Below are positions 23,791-33,321 of a stretch of 40,322 bases of DNA, one piece after another. The notes below the pieces were generated by a model. It worked only from the letters and a program-made list of their open reading frames with translations. It had not been told where the DNA came from and made no database searches. Source of the stretch: Myxococcales bacterium (lineage in GTDB: Bacteria > Myxococcota_A > Bradymonadia > UBA4248); NCBI GenBank assembly GCA_004554395.1, contig SFMP01000187.1:1-40322 (forward strand), read 5' to 3'. Position numbers and translations under genes: made by a program. Each line of letters opens with the position of its first letter. Position 1 is the first letter of the stretch.

Positions 23791-25107
23791 TCAATCGACT
23801 CGCAAGCTGCCCGAAGAAGATTCGGTATTATCGTCAGAACTTGAATCTGATTCGTCACTCGATGAACCAAATAGGGCTTCTGCGTCGAGCATGGCTTGTA
23901 GCGTTTCGATGGCATCGCTAGTCGTTCTGATATAACCTTTTGCTAGAGCTTTATCTTCGCTCGAAGTCCAAAGCGATTCGGCGGTTTCGAAATGTTGTTT
24001 TGCCAGTTTGAGTCGATCCATGTCTTTCATGGGGAGCTGGATAATTTCGAAATTGAGGTATAGCGTGCCAAAGGCGAAGTCGACGAGTGCATTTTGAGGC
24101 GCGAGTTCTTTGGCGCGTATGAGGAGTTTTTCGGCTTCGGGTCCTTTGTCGACGGTCTTGAGTGTATTGGCCAGGTTGATGTGAGCGCCGACGTGGTTTG
24201 GATCGAGTTGCAATATATGTCGATATAACTCTTCGGCTTTTGCATAGTTACTCGCGTTATAATAAATATTTGCTCGCATCCACAAAGCTTCGATGAAATT
24301 TGGATTCAATGCAATGACATCGTCGAGCGTCGAGGCAATCTTTGGAATGAGTGAAACTTCTTCTGTGCTCAGAGCATCGTATATACGGGCGCGGAGAAAG
24401 AGAGCTTCTGCGTCGTTTGGGGCGATTTCGAGCGATTCACCGACGATGAAATCGGCTAATCGATATCGCTTTTTCTCGAATTCAGCCGATGCCAAGTAAT
24501 AACGCAAACGCGCATTGGCTTCGTCTGTTTTGAGCAGTGCGCGACATTGACTAATGGCCGATTCGTATTGCGTATCGGCGATCAAAGCCTCGATCTTTGC
24601 ATAGTTATAATTGAAGATATCTTCGTGCCTCGCGATCCATTGATTTGCCGTTTGTATGGCTTTGCCCGTATCGCCGTTTCGAATATCGATGCGAACGAGA
24701 GCGAGGAGGGCGGGGTAGAAGTTGGGTTCGGCGCCGAGTGCTGATTCATAGGCGCTACGAGCCATGACCATGTCGGGTTTTCGTTCGTAGAGCAAACCCA
24801 AATCGTAATGTGCAATAAACGCCTTTGGATGGGTCTTTGTCGTTTGTTGTAACGACGTAATGGCTGCGCTGAGTTGGTTGCTATCGGCGAGTTGTAGAGC
24901 GCTTTCAATATCTGCCGAGGCGGCTTCGATATCTTTGACGGTGTCGTTTGCAAACGTCGTCTTCGATGGTGTGACTTTCGGTTTCGTCGTCGTTTTTTTC
25001 GACGTATGCGAGGCGGCAGTTTCGGTATTTTTTTGATCTTTAGAAGCACACGCCCACGACGTCGAGGCGATGGCGGCGATGAGCACTATCAGAAAGAAAC
25101 GTTTCAT
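23791..25107 (-). CDS. TPR-repeat lipoprotein, GltE/NfsE-like
   Basis: The 438-aa product has a lipobox-like SWAC (Cys20) after a hydrophobic signal segment, a Ser/Thr/Lys linker (about 21-55), and about eight tetratricopeptide repeats. Clear ones are HYDLGLLYERKPDMVMARSAYESALGAEP (split, about 98-126), NFIEALWMRANIYYNASNYAKAEELYRHILQLDP (about 265-298) and the next one up to about 330. A Ser/Asp-rich tail ends the protein. TPRs mediate protein contacts. In Myxococcus, GltE/AglT and NfsE are TPR lipoproteins of comparable length. Its ATG overlaps the stop of the preceding 1199-aa TPR gene (ATGA), so the two are translated together. Assignment to the Glt/Nfs family is by context and architecture. 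Confidence 0.75.
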   Translation of the reverse strand: MKRFFLIVLIAAIASTSWACASKDQKNTETAASHTSKKTTTKPKVTPSKTTFANDTVKDIEAASADIESALQLADSNQLSAAITSLQQTTKTHPKAFIAHYDLGLLYERKPDMVMARSAYESALGAEPNFYPALLALVRIDIRNGDTGKAIQTANQWIARHEDIFNYNYAKIEALIADTQYESAISQCRALLKTDEANARLRYYLASAEFEKKRYRLADFIVGESLEIAPNDAEALFLRARIYDALSTEEVSLIPKIASTLDDVIALNPNFIEALWMRANIYYNASNYAKAEELYRHILQLDPNHVGAHINLANTLKTVDKGPEAEKLLIRAKELAPQNALVDFAFGTLYLNFEIIQLPMKDMDRLKLAKQHFETAESLWTSSEDKALAKGYIRTTSDAIETLQAMLDAEALFGSSSDESDSSSDDNTESSSGSLRVD

Positions 25108-28100
25108 TTGGAATCATCTCCTTTGAGAATCGCGTCGAGTTCGGCTTGTGCCTTGGCTTCGGCCTCAGATTTTTCGGCTTCTTGACGTTTGAATTCCGAC
25201 GGCGTGAGCAATACATTGGCGTGATAATTGTTGACCATAGGCGCGAGCCTTTCTTGAGCACTTGCCGTGCGGTCGAGTTGCTTGAGACCGTCGAGGCTCT
25301 TTTCGGTCCATTCCATGCTGATGCCAGCGAGTTTCGATGCATCGATGGCATTTTGGTACATCTTAATCGCTTCGTCGCGCGTACCCGTTGCCATATCGCT
25401 CATGGCCGATAAGAATGCCAAATGGTTATCGCTACCCGAACGAATATCGCTTGGGCATGGCATATCGTCGAGGGAAAGCACGAGTTCGTGCATCATGCGA
25501 GCGATGGCATATCGCGATGCAATACCCCAAACGGGGCTATTATACGTCATGACTTGGGCAAATTCGTTATAGATGCGCTTCATCTCTTTCATGTGTTCTT
25601 GGAGCTGCGTCATCATCGATTTCATCTTGCCCTTGATCGGCGTATCTCTCCAAGTTTCATATTCCATTTCGGCGAGTGCAAAGGCGGCTTTTGCAGCATT
25701 ATCGCGCCCGATAGCGCCAGCCGACGACGGCGCATTTTGATATAACGTTACAGCTGTTTGATAATATGATTTTGCCGTTTTAATATCATGCCGTCTATTA
25801 TGCGATCGCAAATAATCGGCTTCGGAGACATACGAAGCAATGACATAGGCTCGCATGCTCGGATCGGAGGCATACTTTTTTCGGAAATCTTTGAAAATGC
25901 GTTGTGCTTCTGCGATTTGCCCGAGTTCGGCATAGGCTCGCCCGGCTTCGTAAAAATATTGTGGCGCATCCGATTGCCCAGGATAGTCGCGGTGGTAGCG
26001 TTCGAGGAGCTCAGCGGCGCCCTTTTTGTCTTCGATGAGCAATTTAATGCGCGCGGCGTTGCGCAGTGCATTGACTCGGTATTTGAATTCTCTATAGAGC
26101 GGTTTCTTGTTGTTGTAGAGCGACAAGAAACTGTCGATAGCCGTATCGAAATCGAAGAACATTTCGGCGTTGACGCCGATGCGATAGAGTGCACTGACGG
26201 CTTCTTCGCTTTCGCCATAATCCGAGATGACGCGGCGATACATTTGCATAGCGCTATCGTAGTGTTTCATCTGCTCGTATGCATAAGCGGCGTTGTATAG
26301 GGCTCGGTTATTGTGTTCGAACGTCGGGTTTTCTTCGATGATTCGAACAAATTCTGCCGCCGCTTCGAGATATTGTTTATTGTCGAACAATTTAAACGCC
26401 TTTTGGAACAAGGCGTTATATTTCTTATCTTTGAAGCGCGTATTGAGCACGGAATCGGAGTCGGCACTGCCGAGTTGCATGCTGCCAAATTGGTCAGACA
26501 ATTGTGCAACTTTATCGAGATCGCCTCGCAATTCATATTCTGCAATGATGATTTCTGCAGCACTGACGGCGTGTTGCGATGCAGGCGACTTTTCGATGAT
26601 TTCGAGGAAGCGTTGTTCGGCTTTCTCGAAGTTGCCATAGTTATAATAAGTAATGGCGTTGTCGTAGCGATATTGTGGCGCGAGTGCCGTCGGATCGGTT
26701 TCATTCTTGCCCGATGCAATTTCGATATCGCTGAATCTTTCGCGAGCATCGATGAGTTGTTGAACGTCGTCGGGGATGACGCTCAAAAGCGATCCGCCTT
26801 TGCGATTCTTGAGTTCTTCGTCGATTTCGTCTTTTGTATACGATGTAATGGCTCCCGAGAGCAAAATACTCGTCGGCGCTTCGGTAAGTGTCATTTGATG
26901 TCGATTGACCCGTTCGATGAGCATTTGTAGCGGGAGAGCATTGACGTAATTCGGATCGGTTTGCGCCTTTTGGTTAATCGAAAACTCGTAGGCATCGGCA
27001 ATATAACGTGCGGCATCGGCTTGAAAGCGAGAGTTTTCAATATCGCGAATGGCCATAAATGCAGAAATCGATTTCTCGTATTGCTCGGAATAGTAATAAG
27101 CCTGCCCGAGGAGGTAACGATAATTGTATATTTCTTCGTCGTTCGGATACGTTTTAACAAACGATGCCGTAATCTCTGCCAATTCGGCATTTGTCGTTCT
27201 GACTTCGCGTTGTGCGTTTTCGAGTTTTATGCTGGCGGCTTGTCGTTCGATATCGTTTTGAGCGGCGTCGAGGGCTTCTTCGGCGATGCGGACGTTATCT
27301 TCGGCTTTCAACACGTTATCGTGATAGGCGATAATCGAATTTTTGAGTGCTTGTTGCGTCGCTTGATTGGCGTTGGCAATCGCTTCGAGATTGCCGTTTC
27401 GCTCTTGGCAAGCGTACCATTCCGAATCGATGCCGATGCGTTTGTCGATAGAACCTTGAACTTGAGCGGCTTTGTCGAGTTTGCCCGAATAATTGAGTGC
27501 TGCGACATAGACGCGTATGACATCGGGCATATCTTCGGCGCAATCTTCGCGCTCGATATACGCTTCGTATGCTTGTGCTGCATATTCATAGCGGGTTTGT
27601 TCCATGAGCGTATCGGCGAATTTGCGCAATACTTCAGTTTCAAACGCGGCCCCCGTGTGGAGGTATTTGTCGAATCGTTCCATCCCGAAATCGGGGTCGA
27701 TGGCGACGTCGTCCGACAAGTCCCAGTCTTCTTCGGCGAGGGCCGCCGCCATGAAGTCGATGGCCTCGGCTCGGAGTGCACTGCCGTTTTCGACTTTATC
27801 GGCATAACCGACGAGGGCGATGAAGTCGTGGATCATGCCGTCGTAATCTTCGGTATAATATTCGGTCCATGCTTTGCGGTAGAGTGCTCGGTCGTATATC
27901 GCTGAGTCTTTGCCCACTTCGACGGCCTCGGTATAGTATTTGAGCGCTTCGCTCCACATGATTTCGCCTTCGAGCCCCAAGATGGCATCTTGCGATTTTG
28001 AAAAGTAGTATTCGCCGATGCGCGTGAGTACTTCGGCCTTGCGGGGATTGTTGGGATAGGCGGCAATGAGCTGTAGGAATGTGTCGCGCGACGCCTCGTT

Positions 28101-28703
28101 TTCGCCCATTTGCCCCTGGCAATAGCCCTTGAGATAGAGCGCACCATCCATCTGATCATAGTTTGGGAAATTCTTTTGCAACTTGTCGATCGTGTCGAGC
28201 GCTTGTGTAAAGTCGGGGTGTTCGGCCGATCCATCCGACGATAAATATTCATCGTCGCTTCGTTCGTAATACAATCGAGCTAAGCGATATAATATATCGG
28301 CAGATTTTTCATGCGTTTCGCCATATCGTTTCAAAAACGATTCCATGCGTTCGATGACGTTTTCGCGCATCGCCTTTTCGTCGTTGCGAAGTGCCGTAAT
28401 CTTCTTTTGATAAGCGGCATCGACGCTCGAAATTCGGTCTTGATAATCCGACATGAGATTGCGGCGCAAATCGAGTTTATACGTCTGAATCTCGTGTTTA
28501 TAACGCGCAGCGGCGTCTTTATATGCTTGATATGCCGTGACCGTCTTCTCGTCGGCAGTTATCAATTTGTCGTTGACATTGCCGTCGTCGCTTGCCTCGG
28601 GGGCGTCTTGAGCAACGGCATCGAAATGCGGCCATAGACCGACCAGGCAGGTGAAGATGATTTGGGCAAAACGCCGTTTTCGATTGGTCAGCCGTTCATT
28701 CAC
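25104..28703 (-). CDS. Large periplasmic TPR protein, GltD/NfsD-like
   Basis: The 1199-aa product has a signal peptide (about 1-32, ending AVAQ), a coiled-coil stretch (about 50-120) and a long array of TPR-like helical pairs. Examples are RLARLYYERSDDEYL near 140, GALYLKGYCQGQMGENEASRDTFLQLI near 190-215, YNYRYLLGQAYYYSEQYEKSISAFMAI near 530, and further ones to about 1000. The C-terminus is Glu/Ala-rich helix. The size agrees with GltD/NfsD and with proteins labelled TPR component of a TonB system in related bacteria. It should act in the periplasm as a scaffold. A gggaac precedes the ATG at 28703. Its TGA overlaps the next ATG. Confidence 0.75.
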   Translation of the reverse strand: MNERLTNRKRRFAQIIFTCLVGLWPHFDAVAQDAPEASDDGNVNDKLITADEKTVTAYQAYKDAAARYKHEIQTYKLDLRRNLMSDYQDRISSVDAAYQKKITALRNDEKAMRENVIERMESFLKRYGETHEKSADILYRLARLYYERSDDEYLSSDGSAEHPDFTQALDTIDKLQKNFPNYDQMDGALYLKGYCQGQMGENEASRDTFLQLIAAYPNNPRKAEVLTRIGEYYFSKSQDAILGLEGEIMWSEALKYYTEAVEVGKDSAIYDRALYRKAWTEYYTEDYDGMIHDFIALVGYADKVENGSALRAEAIDFMAAALAEEDWDLSDDVAIDPDFGMERFDKYLHTGAAFETEVLRKFADTLMEQTRYEYAAQAYEAYIEREDCAEDMPDVIRVYVAALNYSGKLDKAAQVQGSIDKRIGIDSEWYACQERNGNLEAIANANQATQQALKNSIIAYHDNVLKAEDNVRIAEEALDAAQNDIERQAASIKLENAQREVRTTNAELAEITASFVKTYPNDEEIYNYRYLLGQAYYYSEQYEKSISAFMAIRDIENSRFQADAARYIADAYEFSINQKAQTDPNYVNALPLQMLIERVNRHQMTLTEAPTSILLSGAITSYTKDEIDEELKNRKGGSLLSVIPDDVQQLIDARERFSDIEIASGKNETDPTALAPQYRYDNAITYYNYGNFEKAEQRFLEIIEKSPASQHAVSAAEIIIAEYELRGDLDKVAQLSDQFGSMQLGSADSDSVLNTRFKDKKYNALFQKAFKLFDNKQYLEAAAEFVRIIEENPTFEHNNRALYNAAYAYEQMKHYDSAMQMYRRVISDYGESEEAVSALYRIGVNAEMFFDFDTAIDSFLSLYNNKKPLYREFKYRVNALRNAARIKLLIEDKKGAAELLERYHRDYPGQSDAPQYFYEAGRAYAELGQIAEAQRIFKDFRKKYASDPSMRAYVIASYVSEADYLRSHNRRHDIKTAKSYYQTAVTLYQNAPSSAGAIGRDNAAKAAFALAEMEYETWRDTPIKGKMKSMMTQLQEHMKEMKRIYNEFAQVMTYNSPVWGIASRYAIARMMHELVLSLDDMPCPSDIRSGSDNHLAFLSAMSDMATGTRDEAIKMYQNAIDASKLAGISMEWTEKSLDGLKQLDRTASAQERLAPMVNNYHANVLLTPSEFKRQEAEKSEAEAKAQAELDAILKGDDSK

Positions 28704-28862
28704 TGTTCGTTCCCTTTGTCGTCGTCTGGCAATTTGCCTTATCTATCGTCGTGTGTTGTACCATTTACATACCATGTCGCGATTGCATTCAATGTCGTAA
28801 CATCGATTGGCAAATCACAAAATGAGACACGCAAATCGAGTGCTCGCCATTTTAACATCGCG

Positions 28863-31079
28863 CTATGGAGACTGTGTATCGCCAGATTCTTTGAGAAACT
28901 GCTTAAAATCTTGTTCGAGAACTTCGCGCTCTTTTTTTCGCTCATCGAGTGTCGCCGCGAGTGCTTTAGAACGCGCATCTTTGAGTAGCCATGCGATATC
29001 GACCATGCCCAAATCGGCATTGAGTACGATTTCTCGCACTTGCGCATAGACGTCTTCCCAATACCTCACCGATATATCGCCAGCCGTTTCGCCGACTTCG
29101 GCTTTCATACTAACAAATCGCGACTTTTCTGCTTCGACAAAAGTGATTTCGCGTTGCAACTTTTCTCGCAACTCCGTAGCTCGCTTTTGCAGTGCCGCCT
29201 CGAACGTTCGATCGAATGCATCGAGTTGCGTCAATATGCGGCGCGATGTTTCGATGAGATTGGAATACGTATTGTTGACGCCTTTTTGCATATCGCTTGC
29301 CCATCGCGCTTGCAGTGCCTCCTCGAGGGCTTGAGCCGAAGTGAGATAGGTGCTGTGCTGTTCGCGACTTATCGATGAATTGCCGCGAATCTGGGCTATT
29401 TCGCCGTTGAGCTTCGCCAAATCGTCGTTCATAGTTTTGAGTTTCGCCTCGAGTGCTTCGATGCGAGATGTAATCTCGGATTTCTCGGATTCAGTCATAT
29501 TGGCGACTTTTCCAGAGCTAATCCACGAACGAAGAACTTGGATTTTATGCGTGATGTTGTCGATCTTGAGGCGAATGTGATGTTGATTGCTTTGTCGCGA
29601 CTCGCGAGCTGCATTCTGTAGCGATGCAATGATTTCGCGTTCGACCGATGACCGCGGCAAGTGTTCGAGCGTCTTGATTTCTTCGCTCAAATTCGGCAAA
29701 TTTCCGCTATATGCTTCGGTAAATTCATACCCTGTCAACAATACCGATATGCGAATATCGCGAGCACTATTGGAATATCGTTGAAACTCGGGCAAATTGC
29801 GCAAAGTATCGTCGTCTTGTAGAGCTGCGCTAATTTCGGCGATGAGGATTTCGGAGTCATTCGTATTAGAATCGGTCGCGTGCAATGCACTGAGCATGCT
29901 TTCGACTTGGTTGACGTCGCTACCGACGGCGACGACGCCTCGCGCTTGTGCCGGAATGATATTCACATTATTATATTGTTCGGACTCGATATAACTTTTG
30001 ACGCGCTCTCGATGCGAGTCCAAGTTTTTTGCCTCTTCATCCATCTTTGCCATGATGGGATCGAATTCGTTGACTAACGTTTGATACGTTGCCACAGCCT
30101 CGTCGTATTGTCCGAGTTGGCGTTTGATATCGGCTAAGAGGCGTCGCGTTTCTAGCGCATGTGAATCTTCGGGGTATGAAAGCAACAAGAGTTCGAAGCT
30201 CTGTTGCGCCATGACGTAATCTTCGGCTCGCAAAAGCGTCCACGCCATTTCGTATAAGACGGTCGGAAAATATGTACTCTTGTCGCCGATTCGCTGGTAT
30301 TCCTGAGTTGCCTCTTTCCACTGACCTTGTTCGTAGTACAAGCGAGCTTGTGCCAAAATGGCGAGTTCTATGACTTGGGCTTTCGATCGAAATTCGACTG
30401 TCGTCGTTTCGACGGATTTAAAGTGCGATAGTGCCGATGTATAATCGCCGGCAATCGTATCGAGTACGCCTAAAAGATATTGGGCTTTGACTTGCCATTC
30501 ATCCGACGAACGGAGAGAGGCGAGGCACTTCCGAGCGAGTTCGTAATCGCCTTGAAGAAACGACGCACGCCCCATAATGTATAAATACGATGGATGTTGT
30601 GAAAAGTCGGATACATCAGCAAGCGCCATATTGACTTCGCTCCAGTTCCCAGTCTTTTGTGCGACTTGGAGCAGGAGCATTACGCCTTCGGTGCGCTCGT
30701 TGCCGCGCCCTGTCCGGAGCAAATCGATGAGATATTGTTGGCTCAGTAGATAATAGCCGTTTTCATAGAGCGATCGCGCTAACTCGAGCTGTGCCGTCTG
30801 ATATCCAGCTTTCCCGCGCCAATCCTCTTGCGCCAATATATCCATATATATATAACTCGCTCTTTGATAATCACCTGCCGCTTGCATCGTCAAGCCTTCC
30901 GCAAGGCGTTCGTCGAGCGATTTCGATTTCATGCTTGGATTATGGCGAGCGTATTCACTCGATAACTGCGTCAGTTGTGCCTCGATTCCGATTAACGTTT
31001 CGTCGTAGGTTACCGAATAGGCCGACGAAGACAATAATAACGCGGGCACCATAGCACAAAAGATTCGACCGATTTTCAT
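28863..31079 (-). CDS. Periplasmic TPR and coiled-coil protein, GltC/NfsC-like
   Basis: The 738-aa product begins with a signal peptide (about 1-22, ending SSAYS). TPR repeats cover about 60-330, for example LELARSLYENGYYLLSQQYLIDLL, PSYLYIMGRASFLQGDYELARKCLASL and AILAQARLYYEQGQWKEATQEYQRI. The second half is coiled-coil (about 490-740) rich in Glu, Lys and Arg. The pair of TPR then long coiled coil suits a periplasm-spanning linker. Position at the head of the GltC-D-E-like series supports the GltC/NfsC comparison. AGGGAAATCAA ahead of the ATG gives the start. It begins 12 bases after the previous gene's stop. Confidence 0.7.
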   Translation of the reverse strand: MKIGRIFCAMVPALLLSSSAYSVTYDETLIGIEAQLTQLSSEYARHNPSMKSKSLDERLAEGLTMQAAGDYQRASYIYMDILAQEDWRGKAGYQTAQLELARSLYENGYYLLSQQYLIDLLRTGRGNERTEGVMLLLQVAQKTGNWSEVNMALADVSDFSQHPSYLYIMGRASFLQGDYELARKCLASLRSSDEWQVKAQYLLGVLDTIAGDYTSALSHFKSVETTTVEFRSKAQVIELAILAQARLYYEQGQWKEATQEYQRIGDKSTYFPTVLYEMAWTLLRAEDYVMAQQSFELLLLSYPEDSHALETRRLLADIKRQLGQYDEAVATYQTLVNEFDPIMAKMDEEAKNLDSHRERVKSYIESEQYNNVNIIPAQARGVVAVGSDVNQVESMLSALHATDSNTNDSEILIAEISAALQDDDTLRNLPEFQRYSNSARDIRISVLLTGYEFTEAYSGNLPNLSEEIKTLEHLPRSSVEREIIASLQNAARESRQSNQHHIRLKIDNITHKIQVLRSWISSGKVANMTESEKSEITSRIEALEAKLKTMNDDLAKLNGEIAQIRGNSSISREQHSTYLTSAQALEEALQARWASDMQKGVNNTYSNLIETSRRILTQLDAFDRTFEAALQKRATELREKLQREITFVEAEKSRFVSMKAEVGETAGDISVRYWEDVYAQVREIVLNADLGMVDIAWLLKDARSKALAATLDERKKEREVLEQDFKQFLKESGDTQSP

Positions 31080-31091
31080 TTGATTTCCCTA

Positions 31092-31946
31092 TTACTCGCT
31101 CTTTTGCGCTTTCTTATCGTCTGAATCGGGCACCAAATCGAATTGTTCGTATTGATACTTTACGGTCGGGCGCTTTTCATAAGCCGTAAAGAAATTGCCA
31201 GCTTCTGCCGCCGTCACGACGAGTTCTGCCGTCTTGCCTTCGTCAACCGTAAAGTCATACCCCGATTCGACTCGGAATGTATAATCGTTCATATATTGAA
31301 ATACGCCCCACGGCTTGCCTTTGTAGACATAGAGCACGGAGAGCTGATGCGATCCTGGCGAGAGCAATTGATCCGATATGACTTCATCGTCGAGTTTGTT
31401 CAACGCGCCACTTGAGTCGTCGCGCACGAATACGGGTTGTTGATCGATCGCATAATAAATTTGGACGAGGGAATATTGACCGCCCATCTTATTCTTGTGG
31501 CGGATTTGGATACGCGAACCGCTTACCGATCGTTGGAGCACTTCTTCGCGCAAGAGCATGAGGCGGCTCTTCGTCGTAAACGTATCTTCTTTGAGCGTGT
31601 CGACGCTCGTGCCGACTTCTCGGATTTGCTTCTCGAGGCGAGCCGTCGTAATGGGCGACCCACCAGCCGAGCCAGATTCCGATTGAGGCAACTGCGCTTG
31701 CGCATCTTGTGCGCCTTCGCCCGTCGCTTGAGCATCGCCCACTGCTTGAGCATCGCCCACTGTTTGGGGCGTCGTCGTTGCATTATCTTGGGCAGCATTC
31801 GGGGTGCCGGCCTCTGCTGGAGTCGTCGAAGGCGCAGTATTGGCTTGCGCTACTGGATTCTCGGCCGTCTCGGGCACTTGCCCAAAAACAGTCGATGTCG
31901 AAAACATCACCGTGCAAAATATAACTGCTCTTGCGAATACTCGCAT
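31092..31946 (-). CDS. Secreted coiled-coil/beta protein often mislabelled dihydrolipoamide acetyltransferase
   Basis: The 284-aa product has a signal peptide (about 1-23, ending VFGQ) and a Pro/Ala/Gln/Thr-rich linker (about 24-95). A short coiled coil follows at about 102-140 (LEKQIREVGTSVDTLKEDTF, then TKSRLMLLREEVL), then a beta-rich domain with YYAIDQQPVF, LSPGSHQLSVLYVYKG and FTVDEGKTAELVV. From memory, proteins with this TK-SRL-LL-E signature next to TPR genes in former Deltaproteobacteria are often called dihydrolipoamide acetyltransferase; nothing here is catalytic E2-like. It should work with the following TPR proteins at the envelope. The ATG at 31946 has GGAGG upstream; the longer start at 31997 has no ribosome site. 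Confidence 0.72.
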   Translation of the reverse strand: MRVFARAVIFCTVMFSTSTVFGQVPETAENPVAQANTAPSTTPAEAGTPNAAQDNATTTPQTVGDAQAVGDAQATGEGAQDAQAQLPQSESGSAGGSPITTARLEKQIREVGTSVDTLKEDTFTTKSRLMLLREEVLQRSVSGSRIQIRHKNKMGGQYSLVQIYYAIDQQPVFVRDDSSGALNKLDDEVISDQLLSPGSHQLSVLYVYKGKPWGVFQYMNDYTFRVESGYDFTVDEGKTAELVVTAAEAGNFFTAYEKRPTVKYQYEQFDLVPDSDDKKAQKSE

Positions 31947-32046
31947 AAACCCTCCGAACAACTGAGCCGACAAAAACGCCGACTTTCGACTCGACATAAC
32001 TAAACAAAACTATCAAAAATATCCAATTTTTATGAAGTCCTCTGCG

Positions 32047-32973
32047 CTACGTCGTTGGAAATACCGATGAATCCTGCGGTGTCGCATCCGCTTCGCCCTT
32101 GTGGGCGCGAATGCATATGCCAGAATCGTGCCGAACCATTTCGCTACGACTGTGCTTGCTCAATACCGCCTGATCGTTGAGGCAGTGACGGCAGAGAAGG
32201 GGTTTGTCGAGTTTTTTCGGTGAAAACGGCAAAAAGTCTTGGGCGCCACAACGCGAACACGTAAAGGGATACTCTTTTGTACTCAGGCGATTGCGCTTTG
32301 CCCAATCTTCGCCAAACAAATTCTCGGCACATTGACGACACAAGATTTGTCCATTCGTCTTGGGCACAAAAGGCAATGTATCGGTGTTCCCGCAACGTTC
32401 ACATCGCACATCGACGCGGACTTTCGTGCCGTGAATGACGTTTGGATGGTGTTTCGCATAATAGGCTCGTGACTCGGCTTTTTGCTCGCGCTCGGCATTA
32501 TGGCACTCGCGGCACAAAACGCGGCTACCCGGATCGGGCTTAAACGGCACTTTGTTTTCTTTGCCACAGACGGCGCAAATAATCGTATGCAAAACTTTGC
32601 CACGCACGCGCTCGACATTCGGGTTTTCCATGCATTCGTGACAAAGAACGGCACTGCCCTCGAACGGTCGAAATGGCACAGTATCGTGCTTCCCGCAGTG
32701 GCTACAAACGATGTCGTATGTCTGACCGTCGCCGTGCAAATGCGATTCGTGCGCATCGCCCGACGGGCGACGCGTCGCATGGAGGCAGTCTTTGCAAAGC
32801 AGTTCGCGTTCGGGCGACGGCTTAAACGGTACGCGTACAGCACAACCACAACGGTGACACGTACCATCGAAATATTGGGAATCTCGCCGATCCCTCGCTT
32901 CCCTATCAAAATTCATTCGCGGAGACCGCCCATCGCGTCTCGCACCTTGTTGTGTACGTCGTTCGTTCACCAT
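32047..32973 (-). CDS. Protein with five CxxC-x17-CxxC zinc ribbons
   Basis: The 308-aa product has an Arg-rich N-terminus and five four-cysteine modules, CxxC-x17-CxxC, each with the inner pattern G-x5-PF-x-P (for example CSHCGKHDTVPFRPF). Four have exactly 17 intervening residues and the fifth 18. This fits the CxxC-x17-CxxC zinc-ribbon family, of unknown molecular role; basic linkers suggest RNA or DNA binding. There is no signal peptide, so it should be cytoplasmic. I chose ATG 32973 (gagg nine bases upstream) over 33045, which lies in a Cys-rich non-homologous lead. It lies 100 bp upstream of the secreted coiled-coil gene on the same strand. Confidence 0.85.
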   Translation of the reverse strand: MVNERRTQQGARRDGRSPRMNFDREARDRRDSQYFDGTCHRCGCAVRVPFKPSPERELLCKDCLHATRRPSGDAHESHLHGDGQTYDIVCSHCGKHDTVPFRPFEGSAVLCHECMENPNVERVRGKVLHTIICAVCGKENKVPFKPDPGSRVLCRECHNAEREQKAESRAYYAKHHPNVIHGTKVRVDVRCERCGNTDTLPFVPKTNGQILCRQCAENLFGEDWAKRNRLSTKEYPFTCSRCGAQDFLPFSPKKLDKPLLCRHCLNDQAVLSKHSRSEMVRHDSGICIRAHKGEADATPQDSSVFPTT

Positions 32974-33138
32974 AAAATCTGCCTCTACTTCTATGCGATT
33001 GTCAAAACAGCGTGAGTGCCTATCTAGACACACACATCGGCACACTTGTACGCCTATCGCCCCGACTTGTCACATCTTTTTGGCAAACATGTGCCGTTTT
33101 TCGCTCAATTCACCAACGCCCTTCAGATGCCGCTACAG

Positions 33139-33210
33139 CGCCCAAAACAGCAAACGCATCACCGGTTACATCTGCGCCCAAAACAGCAAACGCATCAACA
33201 GTCATTTCTG
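33139..33210. repeat. 36-bp direct repeat x2 upstream of ftsK
   Basis: Two adjacent 36-bp copies (33139-33174 and 33175-33210) share gcgcccaaaacagcaaacgc and differ only in their last third. They lie in the 348-bp divergent gap between the zinc-ribbon gene and ftsK. No gene or clear promoter pair is visible in the rest of the gap. Confidence 0.8.
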
Positions 33211-33321
33211 CGCCATTTTCATCGTTCTGCCTAAACTACACAATTTCGGCAAACTATGTTATGGGGCTATGCCCTCGATTTTGGGGTACGATGCGTTTCG
33301 GCAAACTTTTGGACATGCCAC

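Noticed and set aside
23462..23794. A 110-codon minus-strand frame overlapping the end of the TPR lipoprotein gene by its stop codon, suggesting a coupled gene
   Set aside because: Its second half is the 26-bp repeat array, which is not a multiple of three, and the first half has no domain, signal or codon pattern. It is more likely a chance frame or gene remnant.
31092..31946. Dihydrolipoamide acetyltransferase
   Set aside because: No lipoyl domain, no catalytic HxxxD motif, and a signal peptide is present; only the linker composition (Ala/Pro) recalls such enzymes.
33256..33321. A longer FtsK start at 33256
   Set aside because: The extra 22 residues are Cys/Trp-rich and unlike an FtsK lead, and no ribosome site is present. 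It cannot be fully excluded.
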